Origin: an uncultured Porphyromonadaceae bacterium
GTDB taxonomy: Bacteria > Bacteroidota > Bacteroidia > Bacteroidales > Muribaculaceae
Direction of reading: 5' to 3'
Assembly (NCBI GenBank): GCA_937921035.1
Contig: CALEUL010000048.1
Location: 62,001-126,000, forward strand
Length of the DNA: 64,000 nucleotides
The position numbers and the translations under genes were made by a program. Of this stretch, positions 16,683 through 24,787 are shown piece by piece. The first letter of the stretch is position 1, and every line of letters starts with the position of its first letter. A model generated the notes under the pieces. The model did not search any database. It saw only the letters and a list, made by a program, of their open reading frames with translations, and was not told where the DNA came from.

Positions 16683-16785
16683 TAGTACGACCAATACGGA
16701 TTGTTCACATCTTTTAATAATTGAATATCGTCGATTTTGGTCATATTCAGTCTTATTATGTAGAAGCATCAAATAGCGCGGAAGC

Positions 16786-17286
16786 ATGTTTAAAAAAACA
16801 AGACGCCATCTGCCGGTCAGGGTAATCGAGGAAAATCTCGACTACCTTGTCCGTTTCGCGTTTTATCGGACAGGTAATCGGATCGTCGCCGAAGATATTG
16901 TTTATGATGCTGTTCTGAGATTCTTGGAAAAGAAGCCCGAAGATATTAAACCGGAGAGCGTCAGGCTTTATCTGTTCAGGATAGTTTATAATCTTTGTCT
17001 TGATAAAGCCAGAACTGAGAAAAGAGGCGAGATACCGGTTGACGGATTAGATATAGAGGACACAACGGACGATATTCTCGAGCTTGAGGAAGCCGACCGT
17101 ATAAATGCTTGTCTGGATAGCCTTCCGCAAAGAGAAGCTGACATAATAAGAATGAATGTGGTTGACGGACTGTCGTTTGTTGAAATCAGTTGTATTCTTT
17201 CCATTCCACAGTCAACGGCAAAATCCCGGTTTAAATCTGGGATGGATAAGTTAAGGAAATTATTCATTGACGATAAAATGTCATAG
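16786..17286 (+). CDS. ECF-type RNA polymerase sigma factor
   Basis: 166 residues. Sigma region 2 is seen in AEDIVYDAVLRFLEKKP and VRLYLFRIVYNLCLDKART, region 4 in LPQREADIIRMNVVDGLSFVEIS and STAKSRFKSGMDKLR. The next gene starts one base after its stop and encodes a single-span membrane protein; an outer-membrane receptor gene follows. This layout matches trans-envelope sigma/anti-sigma/receptor signalling units. Confidence 0.9.
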   Translation: MFKKTRRHLPVRVIEENLDYLVRFAFYRTGNRIVAEDIVYDAVLRFLEKKPEDIKPESVRLYLFRIVYNLCLDKARTEKRGEIPVDGLDIEDTTDDILELEEADRINACLDSLPQREADIIRMNVVDGLSFVEISCILSIPQSTAKSRFKSGMDKLRKLFIDDKMS

Positions 17287-17287
17287 C

Positions 17288-18442
17288 ATGGACGATTATA
17301 AAAAAATAAAAGCGTTGTTGACCCCACATCGTGATATAAAAGCGTCGGAAGAATTACGCCGGCATGTGCATGGCGCACTTGCCAGAGAATATAGAAACCG
17401 AATTACAAGGAAATGGTTGTTAAGAGGAATCAGCCTGAGTACGATCGCTGCGGTTCTCTTTCTTGTCCTTATCCCTTCAGGTATGTCAGCCAAAGATTTT
17501 CTTTACGAGGCGATTGACGTATTAGGAGATGAAGATAATATTGAAATGTATGTAGATATCAGGACCCGGTCTGTAGAGAATTTCGGATATATAGACATTA
17601 ACGAAGGTTTTGTCGCTCATCATATAGATATTGCCGTGGCCGACTCTTTGCTAAAATGGAGAATCGACAAAGGCGAACGTGTCGCTACCGGTAACGGCCA
17701 CGACATTTATACATGGATGCCGGCGCTCAAACTAGGATTTCATCTTGGCAATGCCGATAAAGAAAATGTTCTTGGATATCTTGCGAGTTTGCTGATGCCG
17801 CGGGAGATTCTGGAAAACGAATTAAAAAACTGCATTAGCGGTAGCGATGCGGAATATAAAGTAAACAGAAGCGGGAACGAGATTGTACTTACTGTTCACG
17901 TGGCGCCACAAGGCAATTTCGATAATCCATATCTGCTCAACACTTCCGTTGCGGAATCTGAAAATATCAGAAGATATGTCGTTGACGCTGATTCAAAAAG
18001 GTTGAAAAGTGCCACAGTAAGTGTGATTTCAGGAAATCGTGAGATTACTGTGCTTAAGATTTCTGCCATCGGTTATGGCAAACGGAAAGATAATATATGC
18101 TCGCTTGCCGAAGACATAAGATTTATAGAGACTGAGAATCAGCCGGATGGATTGTCGGGTCTGACTGCCGAAGAGGTTGCCGGTACTGTGCTGAACGCTT
18201 TCGCCGAATGGAACAATTCTATACTTGATCAAGTGATGATGCGGGAAATCTCGGATGCGGCATATCGGGAAAAATTCAGGGACTCCAGACTGGTTTCCAT
18301 TGGCCGGGCTTTTGTTTCGGGCAGCGGTAACTCGATTTTTGTCCCGTATACATTGGAACTTCGGGACGGAACATTGCAACGCCACAACTTAGCCATGCAA
18401 AAGACCGGTTCCGGTGGCTGGATTGTCGTCGGCGGTTTATAA
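17288..18442 (+). CDS. Single-span membrane protein, putative anti-sigma factor
   Basis: 384 residues from the ATG at 17288, one base after the sigma stop. A cytoplasmic N-terminus of about 45 residues (MDDYKKIKALLTPHRDIKASEEL) precedes one transmembrane helix (ISLSTIAAVLFLVLIPSG) and a periplasmic region of about 320 residues. No FecR domain motif is visible. The periplasmic part includes a lipoprotein-carrier-like beta-rich stretch (VDIRTRSVENFGYID, YTWMPALKLGFHLG). Role as the sigma factor's membrane partner is inferred from order and topology. Confidence 0.7.
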   Translation: MDDYKKIKALLTPHRDIKASEELRRHVHGALAREYRNRITRKWLLRGISLSTIAAVLFLVLIPSGMSAKDFLYEAIDVLGDEDNIEMYVDIRTRSVENFGYIDINEGFVAHHIDIAVADSLLKWRIDKGERVATGNGHDIYTWMPALKLGFHLGNADKENVLGYLASLLMPREILENELKNCISGSDAEYKVNRSGNEIVLTVHVAPQGNFDNPYLLNTSVAESENIRRYVVDADSKRLKSATVSVISGNREITVLKISAIGYGKRKDNICSLAEDIRFIETENQPDGLSGLTAEEVAGTVLNAFAEWNNSILDQVMMREISDAAYREKFRDSRLVSIGRAFVSGSGNSIFVPYTLELRDGTLQRHNLAMQKTGSGGWIVVGGL

Positions 18443-18466
18443 AAATAACAGCTAAATAATTGCAAT

Positions 18467-20785
18467 ATGATGTCATTAAAGTATTTAGTGGCAGGGCTAT
18501 CGCTCTGCCTGACTTTCAGCGCCCTTTTTGCCGCGACAGACACTTATGAGGGAACGGTAAGGGATGATTCCGGTAATCCTCTGGAGTTTGCCAATGTGGC
18601 ATTGTTGTCCCTTAACGATTCCACATTGGTTAGCGGGGCCGTTACCGATGCTGCCGGTCGATTTATAGTTACCGGAAATGGGAGTCCGGTATTTGTCCGG
18701 ATCTCAGCGATGGGTTTTGAGGATAATATGATAAATAATCCGCGACCAAACCTTGGAGATATAATACTTGCCCCGGCATCATATATGCTTGGCGAGGTTG
18801 TTGTAAAAGGCTCGCAACCCGTCGCAAAGATAAAAGGAGACGGCCTGCAGGTGGCGATATCAGGTACATATCTTGCCAACACGGGTACGGCTCTCGAGCT
18901 TCTTGGCAAGATACCTTTTGTAACCAGAACCGGTTCGGAAATCGAGGTTCTTGGCAAGGGCTCTCCATTGATATACATCGACGGCAGACAGGTCAGGGAT
19001 ATATCGGAACTTGATCAGCTTTCCTCGGTTCAGATTAAAAACGTCGAGGTTATTACCAATCCGGGAGCGCGTTATGCCTCCACTGTCAATTCTGTAATCA
19101 AAATAACCACAGTCGCTTCTGTAGGCGAAGGGTTCTCGTTCAATAACCGTACAACAGTCGGATTAAAGCGTTATGCGTATCTTTTCGAGCAGGTCAATTT
19201 CAATTGGCGTAGAAAAGGCTTCGACCTTTTCTGCTTGTTGAATTATGAAAACTATAGGGAACGTCCGGCATTTTCTAATACAACTTTCCGATATCTCAAA
19301 ACTGGCGTGGTTCGGCAGAACAGTATGGGGCACGATTTTGCAAAATATCCGGTTCATCAAGGAAAGATAGGCTTGAATTATAGTGTATCGGCACATAATC
19401 TTGGTTTTTATTATGATTATACGTTCAAACCGTCTGCAATAAGGGGAATGTCGCAGACACACCGCTACATTGACGATATTTTCCAAGAGACTATTGAGAA
19501 TCGATCGGCTATGAAGCGTCATGACAGACAGCACTTGTTCAGTGCATATTATTCGGGTGAAATAGGGCAATGGCAACTTTCCGCAAATTTTGATGCACTG
19601 TGGCAGATAAACGATCGCCACAATGCCGAAAATGAAATATCTACCGTAAATCCGGCGCGTGATTTTACGACAGACAATGATGTATGCAACCGCCTGTTTG
19701 CGGGAAACGTCATGGCGTCTTTTCCTGTATGGAAAGGAGATTTCAGATTCGGGGCCGAAGTGAGCGATATACTTCGTACCGACAGATATTGCGGTGATAC
19801 CGATTATATTGCGGACAGCGATATAAGGATAGCCGAGACAACTGCAGCTGTGTTTGCAGAGGCGGAACAGACTTTTGGTCCGCTTGTGGTAAGCATGGGG
19901 TTGAGGTGGGAATATACCGATTCCAGATATTGGCAATCTTGTCAGTTCAGCGACGACCAAAGCCGCAAATATCATAATCTTGCACCGTCGGTTTCTTTGT
20001 CATTCCCGACAGGTGATGTAAAGGCACGTGTATCGTATATGAGAAAGACATCCCGGCCTGCATTCGATCAACTTAGTTCTGCCGTAAAATACATAGACAG
20101 ATACAGCTTTGAAAAAGGCAATCCGAACCTGAAGCCTGTCTATAGGGATTATATTTCCGCTTCGGCATCATGGAGAGACCTTGTATTGGAACTTGAATAC
20201 TGTTACACCAAAAATTATTTTATGTGGCAGACAAAGGAATATCCCGGCAGCAATAATGCCACTTTGCTGACAATGGAGAATATGCCCGGGTTCAATATCT
20301 ATGGAGCTTATGTAAACTATGCTCCCACATTCTTCGGTTGTTGGCATCCGGCTTTAATGGCAGGCATCAGTGTTCAGAATTTAGGGGTAATACACTCAGA
20401 GAGCCTGATTAAATTGAATCGCCCGTTGGGAATATTCAGATTCGACAATGCAATCCGTCTTCCCCGTGATATATGGCTGAATGCAGATTTTGCCGCGAGG
20501 ACCTCCGGCAACGGCGACAATTACTATATGAAATCCTACTGGCAATGTAATATTGCTCTTTACAAATCGTTCGCCAACGATACTTGGAGTATCAGGTTAC
20601 AGCTTAACGACGTGTTTGACACTTGGCGTCAGGCAGCAACGCTTTACGATGCCCTGAGCCGTATATCAACGGTGAAGATATATGATACTCGCGACCTGTC
20701 GCTCACAGTAAGATACAATTTCAATTCCTCCCGGACACGTTATAAAGGTCGAGGAGCCGGAAATACCGACAAAAGCAGATTTTAA
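18467..20785 (+). CDS. Outer-membrane beta-barrel receptor (TonB-dependent receptor-like)
   Basis: 772 residues with a signal peptide ending SALFAATD, a carboxypeptidase-regulatory-like domain (YEGTVRDDSGNPLEFANVALL, AAGRFIVTG), a plug-like region (LGEVVVKG, VEVITNPGARY) and a long outer-membrane beta-barrel of the OMP_b-brl_3 type. It is smaller than SusC proteins (about 1000) and no SusD partner follows. It is co-directional with the sigma and anti-sigma genes (24 bases), so it may be the receptor that feeds the signal or the product under their control. Its ligand is unknown. Confidence 0.82.
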   Translation: MMSLKYLVAGLSLCLTFSALFAATDTYEGTVRDDSGNPLEFANVALLSLNDSTLVSGAVTDAAGRFIVTGNGSPVFVRISAMGFEDNMINNPRPNLGDIILAPASYMLGEVVVKGSQPVAKIKGDGLQVAISGTYLANTGTALELLGKIPFVTRTGSEIEVLGKGSPLIYIDGRQVRDISELDQLSSVQIKNVEVITNPGARYASTVNSVIKITTVASVGEGFSFNNRTTVGLKRYAYLFEQVNFNWRRKGFDLFCLLNYENYRERPAFSNTTFRYLKTGVVRQNSMGHDFAKYPVHQGKIGLNYSVSAHNLGFYYDYTFKPSAIRGMSQTHRYIDDIFQETIENRSAMKRHDRQHLFSAYYSGEIGQWQLSANFDALWQINDRHNAENEISTVNPARDFTTDNDVCNRLFAGNVMASFPVWKGDFRFGAEVSDILRTDRYCGDTDYIADSDIRIAETTAAVFAEAEQTFGPLVVSMGLRWEYTDSRYWQSCQFSDDQSRKYHNLAPSVSLSFPTGDVKARVSYMRKTSRPAFDQLSSAVKYIDRYSFEKGNPNLKPVYRDYISASASWRDLVLELEYCYTKNYFMWQTKEYPGSNNATLLTMENMPGFNIYGAYVNYAPTFFGCWHPALMAGISVQNLGVIHSESLIKLNRPLGIFRFDNAIRLPRDIWLNADFAARTSGNGDNYYMKSYWQCNIALYKSFANDTWSIRLQLNDVFDTWRQAATLYDALSRISTVKIYDTRDLSLTVRYNFNSSRTRYKGRGAGNTDKSRF

Positions 20786-20862
20786 ATACGCACCCGATGT
20801 CCCGGGCAAGGAAATAATATCAGGTATATTATTTGTTAAGTGTCAAACCTCGTTTTTTTGCG

Positions 20863-20870
20863 TATATTTG
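20863..20870 (+). promoter_or_regulatory. -7 box TATATTTG
   Basis: TAnnTTTG element 54 bases before the ATG at 20925. Confidence 0.55.
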
Positions 20871-20924
20871 CAGTGATTATAGTTCTGGAGGCTTAATTTA
20901 TGTAACTTTAAAACCGGATTATAT

Positions 20925-21413
20925 ATGAAATCTCTTTTTAAACCGATGTTGCCCGTCATTCTGTGTGCTGGCTTTGTTTCCAGTGGAGCTGCAACAAATG
21001 ATTCCGCGACAGAGACCACTGTACAGGCGTCTGTTACGGGGAGTATTCTCGCGGATAGCACAGATAATATCGGTCTTATAAACTCGGTATATCGCATATT
21101 TGTATTTGCCACAGATGCGGAAGAAAGCGAAATCAGTAATCCGGAAAAGTATTTCTCGGCGAATGCTATTAATAAACTCAGAGAAGATTATGAATTCGAT
21201 TGCCCGGAAGGACCTTGTTATGCCTTTTACGCCTTGAGAACCGAGGCCCAGGATTCCAGATCCGATTCGGATGGGGTCTCTGTGATTCGCAGTATCGAGC
21301 CTGCTCAGGACGGATGGTATACCGTTGAATATTCGGATATGGGATGGCCCGGAAAAACGCGTATCAGAATTGTAGACGGTAAGATTGACGACTACCAGCG
21401 CATTGCGCAGTAA
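20925..21413 (+). CDS. Hypothetical exported protein
   Basis: 162 residues with an N-terminal signal sequence (PVILCAGFVSSGAA). The mature part (LINSVYRIFVFATDAEESEIS, YFSANAINKLREDYEF, then VEYSDMGWPGKTRIRIVDGKI) follows the pattern of small NTF2-like/DUF3828-type periplasmic proteins: a helical start with an open beta-sheet end. I do not recognise a specific family. It has its own promoter. Confidence 0.65.
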   Translation: MKSLFKPMLPVILCAGFVSSGAATNDSATETTVQASVTGSILADSTDNIGLINSVYRIFVFATDAEESEISNPEKYFSANAINKLREDYEFDCPEGPCYAFYALRTEAQDSRSDSDGVSVIRSIEPAQDGWYTVEYSDMGWPGKTRIRIVDGKIDDYQRIAQ

Positions 21414-21437
21414 CCGCAGAGCGTACAAGAGTGTTCC

Positions 21438-21463
21438 GTGTACTCCTGAATACAGTTGTACAC
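21438..21463. terminator. Weak hairpin between convergent genes
   Basis: GTGTAC and GTACAC arms with a 14-base loop, then TATTTTG on the plus strand. The arms are short, so this is tentative. Confidence 0.3.
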
Positions 21464-21485
21464 TATTTTGTATGGCAATGAATTT

Positions 21486-21854
21486 TCAGCCGTTGTAGTT
21501 ATTTGATTTGCCACGCCGAGCGCGGTCTTTCAGTATGGCGGGCATGTTGTCTTTTGCCCAGCCTATCAGCGAATTTACGTGAGGCAGCAGTGTTCGCGTG
21601 CGATCGGTTATGCTGTATTCTACTCTCGGAGGTACTTCCGCAAACACAGTGCGCGTAACCAGTCCGTCTTCCTCAAGGGTACGGAGTGTGTTGGTCAGCA
21701 TTTTCTGCGAGATGTCGGGAATTTCTTTGCGCAAGGTATTGAAGCGCATTACCGGCTGTAGATTCAGTGTATATAGGATCAGCAGCGACCATTTGTCGCT
21801 GAAACGGGCGAGGATATTCCTTATCGGGCAATCCGGATACAGTTCTTCTTTCAT
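21486..21854 (-). CDS. HxlR-family winged-helix regulator
   Basis: 122 residues from the ATG at 21854 (MKEELYPDCPIRNILARFSDKWSLLILYTL). The family signature is present: an early cysteine in CPIRNIL, then RFNTLRKEIPDISQKMLTNTLRTLEEDGLV and the wing VPPRVEYSITD. Such regulators often sense reactive aldehydes, quinones or oxidants through that cysteine and control a divergent reductase. The gene next door, divergent at 22078, is an NAD(P)-binding reductase, so it is the likely target. Confidence 0.9.
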   Translation of the reverse strand: MKEELYPDCPIRNILARFSDKWSLLILYTLNLQPVMRFNTLRKEIPDISQKMLTNTLRTLEEDGLVTRTVFAEVPPRVEYSITDRTRTLLPHVNSLIGWAKDNMPAILKDRARRGKSNNYNG

Positions 21855-21880
21855 AATGCAATAGGGTTTAAATAACTCTA

Positions 21881-21888
21881 CAAAAGTA
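21881..21888 (-). promoter_or_regulatory. hxlR-type gene promoter, -7 box TACTTTTG
   Basis: TTG at 21911-21909, 20-base spacer, TACTTTTG; leader of about 25 bases. Confidence 0.6.
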
Positions 21889-22040
21889 ACTAACATCCCC
21901 GAAGTGTGCAATAGTATATTTTGCATGTGGTTAAATATAGTTAAAGTGCGGATTGCAACAGATTGGAAACCTACATTGGTAACCTCGATGAAACTATCTG
22001 TCATTCAGGTGCCTTCTTGACTTTCGGGTTTCATGGATGT

Positions 22041-22048
22041 TAACTTTG
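22041..22048 (+). promoter_or_regulatory. Promoter of the NAD(P)-binding reductase, -7 box TAACTTTG
   Basis: TTGA at 22017-22020, a 20-base spacer, then TAACTTTG. It excludes the upstream ATG at 22033 as start. Confidence 0.7.
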
Positions 22049-22077
22049 CGTCAGAAACCAATATAAAACATACGGAT

Positions 22078-22728
22078 ATGAAGAAAACAGCACTTATCGG
22101 CGCAAGCGGTTTTGTCGGCAGCGCCATCCTTAACGAACTTCTCTCTCGTGGCTACGAGGTAGAGGCACTGGTACGCGATCCCGAACATTTAAAGGTTGAG
22201 AATCCTATGCTCACAGTAAGGCGGGTCGATGTGGCCGACACAGATGCCCTCGCAGCGTATCTGAAAGGCTACGATACCGTTATCAGCGCATATAATCCAG
22301 GCTGGACCAACCCAGATATCTATAACCTCACGCTGCAGAACTATCCCCGCATTCTTGAGGCTGCAAAAAAAGCGGGCGTAAAACGTCTGCTCATCGTTGG
22401 AGGAGCAGGTACGCTTTTCTGCGCACCCGGTCTACGGGTAGTAGACAGCGGAGCAATCCCTGCCGAAATCATGGGCGGTGTTAAATCTTTAGGCGAGTTT
22501 TACCTGAACACACTAAACAACGAAAAAGCCATCGACTGGGTATTCTTCTCGCCGGCAGGCTCTCTGGAACCTGGTGCGGCTAAAGGAAACTACCGTCTTG
22601 GTAAGGATGATCTTATTGTCGACAGTGATGGCAACAGCCATATCACTGTGGGCGACTATGCCAGGGCGATGGTGGATGAACTTGAAAGTCCGGCACATCA
22701 TCAGGAGCGTTTCACGATAGGATATTGA
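22078..22728 (+). CDS. NAD(P)-binding oxidoreductase (atypical SDR, NmrA/YwnB-like)
   Basis: 216 residues from the ATG at 22078, set by the promoter. A Rossmann fold opens with IGASGFVGSAILNELLSRGYEVEALVRD; further strands read VRRVDVADTDAL, VISAYNPGW and RLLIVGGAGTL. It lacks a classic YxxxK pair and resembles small atypical SDRs (biliverdin reductase-B-like, YwnB-like). These reduce quinones, flavins or biliverdin, or act as redox sensors. It faces an HxlR regulator, a common pairing, which suggests induction by electrophiles. Confidence 0.85.
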   Translation: MKKTALIGASGFVGSAILNELLSRGYEVEALVRDPEHLKVENPMLTVRRVDVADTDALAAYLKGYDTVISAYNPGWTNPDIYNLTLQNYPRILEAAKKAGVKRLLIVGGAGTLFCAPGLRVVDSGAIPAEIMGGVKSLGEFYLNTLNNEKAIDWVFFSPAGSLEPGAAKGNYRLGKDDLIVDSDGNSHITVGDYARAMVDELESPAHHQERFTIGY

Positions 22729-22753
22729 TTCGGTTTTGCTGAAATAAGTCTAT

Positions 22754-22786
22754 GTCCTCGCCGGAAATCTGTACTCCGGCGGGGAC
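22754..22786. terminator. Hairpin between convergent reductase and flavodoxin genes
   Basis: A 12-bp stem (GTCCTCGCCGGA / TCCGGCGGGGAC, one T-G pair) with a 9-base loop, midway between the two stop codons. Confidence 0.7.
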
Positions 22787-22800
22787 TTGAAATTACCTGC

Positions 22801-23517
22801 CTAAAGCGCGGTTTTTCTGCCGTTGACTATATAAAGTCCGGAGGGAAGGGTGTTTGTTGACTCGGCATCGGCGAGCAATCTCACTCCGGAGAGAGAATAC
22901 ACCGTATAGCGTTTGCTATAGTCGGGTAAGACTCTCGCAATACCGGAACTCAAATTATTATAGTCGATGGTGCGGAGCCAGTTTTCTATCAGCGACTTTG
23001 CACCGGAAGTCTGCGAACTGCGTATCCATAGGCTCGGTGAAAGGAATTTGCCATCCGGAACAAGTCTTTTGGCGTCGCGTTCCACACCTCTGATCCCGCT
23101 GCTGGCGCTCGACACTATCAGACCGATATTTTTGCCTGTCATTTCTTTGCCATGCTGAAACAGGAATGTCTGCAACGGCGCCGCCATCTGGCTCCACCAC
23201 AGCGGAGCGCCGATGATAATGGTGGAATACTGCGATAAATCGACATTCACCGGGTCGATGGCAGGATACGAAGCGGCATCATCGGGATTATCGCGTATCG
23301 CAGCAATCTGGGCGCTGCCGATTGCGTAGTTGTTGGCGGCATAGTCAAGGCCTTTTTCGGCGGGTTCTACTTCAATCACGTCGGCATCGATTTGCGTGCG
23401 CAGTTCGTCGACGATTCGCTCCACATTGTTCGTGTAACTGTAATATACAACCAGAGTTCTGGCCTGAGCGACCAGGGCAGCCAGTATTATGGCTGTCGCT
23501 AAAAAAATCTTTTTCAT
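22801..23517 (-). CDS. Exported flavodoxin-like protein with C-terminal tail
   Basis: 238 residues from the ATG at 23517. A hydrophobic signal segment (MKKIFLATAIILAALVAQA) runs directly into the first flavodoxin strand and phosphate loop (LVVYYSYTNNVERI), a Flavodoxin_4-type domain with IIIGAPLWWSQMAAPLQTFL and GLIVSSASSGI. The last 40 residues (YTVYSLSGVRLL...LPSGLYIVNG) are not flavodoxin; they resemble the tail of other secreted proteins in this window. An FMN electron carrier outside the cytoplasm is unusual. The Tat-type aldo/keto reductase gene lies 13 bases upstream in the same transcript. Confidence 0.8.
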   Translation of the reverse strand: MKKIFLATAIILAALVAQARTLVVYYSYTNNVERIVDELRTQIDADVIEVEPAEKGLDYAANNYAIGSAQIAAIRDNPDDAASYPAIDPVNVDLSQYSTIIIGAPLWWSQMAAPLQTFLFQHGKEMTGKNIGLIVSSASSGIRGVERDAKRLVPDGKFLSPSLWIRSSQTSGAKSLIENWLRTIDYNNLSSGIARVLPDYSKRYTVYSLSGVRLLADAESTNTLPSGLYIVNGRKTAL

Positions 23518-23530
23518 ATTGTTTTGTTTT

Positions 23531-24646
23531 TCAAAATCCCACTTGTTTCTGTTGTTCTGCATTGTATCTGTCGCCCACTACAGGAATGGCGGCGACTGCG
23601 TTTTCGAGTTCGCGCCATTCATCGTCATTTACATTGAATGAAAGGGTATGGAGATTCTCGATAAGATGTGATTCTTTTGTTGTGCCCGGAATGGGTACTA
23701 TCCACGGAGCCTTGTGCAGCAGCCAGCCGAGGGCCACTTGCGCTGAGGTCATTCCACGGGTGCGTCCCCATTGCTGAAGCGCGTTTACGATACGGGTATT
23801 GGCGCGGATTGCATCAGGCTGGAAGCGGGGGAGAGTATGGCGGTTGTCGTTCGAGGTGTCGAACTCGGTATATTCGTTGATACATCCTCCCAGAAAGCCG
23901 CGGTTCAGCGGGCTGTAAGGTACAAAGCCTATTCCAAGTTCCCGGCAGGTGTCGAGTACGCCGTTGTCTTCCACAATGCGGTGCATCAGGTGATATTCGC
24001 TCTGTATCGCTGTCAGCGGACAGATGGTATGCGCCCTGCGGATAGTGTCGGCGCTCACTTCGCACAATCCCCAGCGTTGTACTTTTCCCTCTTTGATAAG
24101 CTCGTTTATTGTTTCGGCAACTTCCTCTATCGGGGTGTCGCGGTCGAAGCGGCGCAGCGATTCCTCGCAGTAACGCCTTACGGTGGCGCGGCTGCTGTCC
24201 TGTCGTCCTGTGCCTTTACCGTCGATTACTTCATGGCCGAATTTTGTTGTCAGGCTCACGCGCCCTTTGTAGGGGGCAAGAGACTCACCGGCCAAAAGCT
24301 CGTTGCGGAGCGGACCGTATATAATGGCTGTATCAAACAGTGTTACGCCGCGATCTACGGCCTCGTGGATTATGCGGATGCACTCTTTCTTGTCCGGTGA
24401 TTGCGAGCGGTTGTAGTTCATTCCCATGCACCCGAATCCGAGTGCGGACACTTCCATTGCAGCGTGGCCGGAGCCCAGTGTGCGGTATTCCATTCCATTC
24501 TTCTTCGTGGTGGTTCCGTTTGAGCCGCTCAGTACGGCTTCTGCTGCCTGCACTTTGTTGAGCGTCGGCGTAATTGTAAGCGCAGCTCCGATAGCAGCGG
24601 CTGTTTTCAGGAAGCCGCGGCGGCTGATTGATTTATCCTCGTTCAT
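23531..24646 (-). CDS. Tat-signal aldo/keto reductase, apparently lacking the catalytic-His segment
   Basis: 371 residues. The N-terminus is a twin-arginine signal (SRRGFLK, arginines 9-10) followed by a hydrophobic stretch. The AKR barrel has the catalytic Asp (LFDTAIIYG, D105), Tyr110 and Lys135 (TTKFG). After SLRRF at about 166 the sequence goes straight to DRDTPIEEVAETINELIKEGKV. In related enzymes about 15-17 residues of the type GTDYIDLYYQHRVD come between; that strand carries the catalytic His. The frame is intact, so this looks like an in-frame deletion or a divergent inactive variant. It is first of a two-gene operon with the flavodoxin and is divergent from nothing: an AraC gene lies upstream on the same strand. 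Confidence 0.82.
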   Translation of the reverse strand: MNEDKSISRRGFLKTAAAIGAALTITPTLNKVQAAEAVLSGSNGTTTKKNGMEYRTLGSGHAAMEVSALGFGCMGMNYNRSQSPDKKECIRIIHEAVDRGVTLFDTAIIYGPLRNELLAGESLAPYKGRVSLTTKFGHEVIDGKGTGRQDSSRATVRRYCEESLRRFDRDTPIEEVAETINELIKEGKVQRWGLCEVSADTIRRAHTICPLTAIQSEYHLMHRIVEDNGVLDTCRELGIGFVPYSPLNRGFLGGCINEYTEFDTSNDNRHTLPRFQPDAIRANTRIVNALQQWGRTRGMTSAQVALGWLLHKAPWIVPIPGTTKESHLIENLHTLSFNVNDDEWRELENAVAAIPVVGDRYNAEQQKQVGF

Positions 24647-24719
24647 ATCTCTGTTTTCTTTATTATTTCTGCGGGATTGCCGGCTAAAGTCATTTTGTCA
24701 GTGTTATGATTTTACACTG

Positions 24720-24727
24720 CAAAATTA
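24720..24727 (-). promoter_or_regulatory. Promoter of the aldo/keto reductase-flavodoxin operon, -7 box TAATTTTG
   Basis: TAnnTTTG element right after the AraC-gene terminator, giving a leader of about 65 bases. No good -33 element is seen, which would fit activation by the neighbouring AraC protein. Confidence 0.55.
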
Positions 24728-24734
24728 AAACGAA

Positions 24735-24762
24735 AGCCGCGCAGCTGTTTTGTTGCGCGGCT
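24735..24762 (-). terminator. Hairpin after the AraC-family gene
   Basis: A 9-bp stem (AGCCGCGCA / TGCGCGGCT) with a 10-base loop; on the minus strand TTCGTTTTAATTTTG follows. Confidence 0.8.
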
Positions 24763-24787
24763 CAAACTCTTTTGCTGATAGGTTCAC

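Noticed and set aside
23771..24400. 209-codon plus-strand frame opposite the aldo/keto reductase
   Set aside because: Antisense shadow; it cannot account for the missing segment of the reductase.
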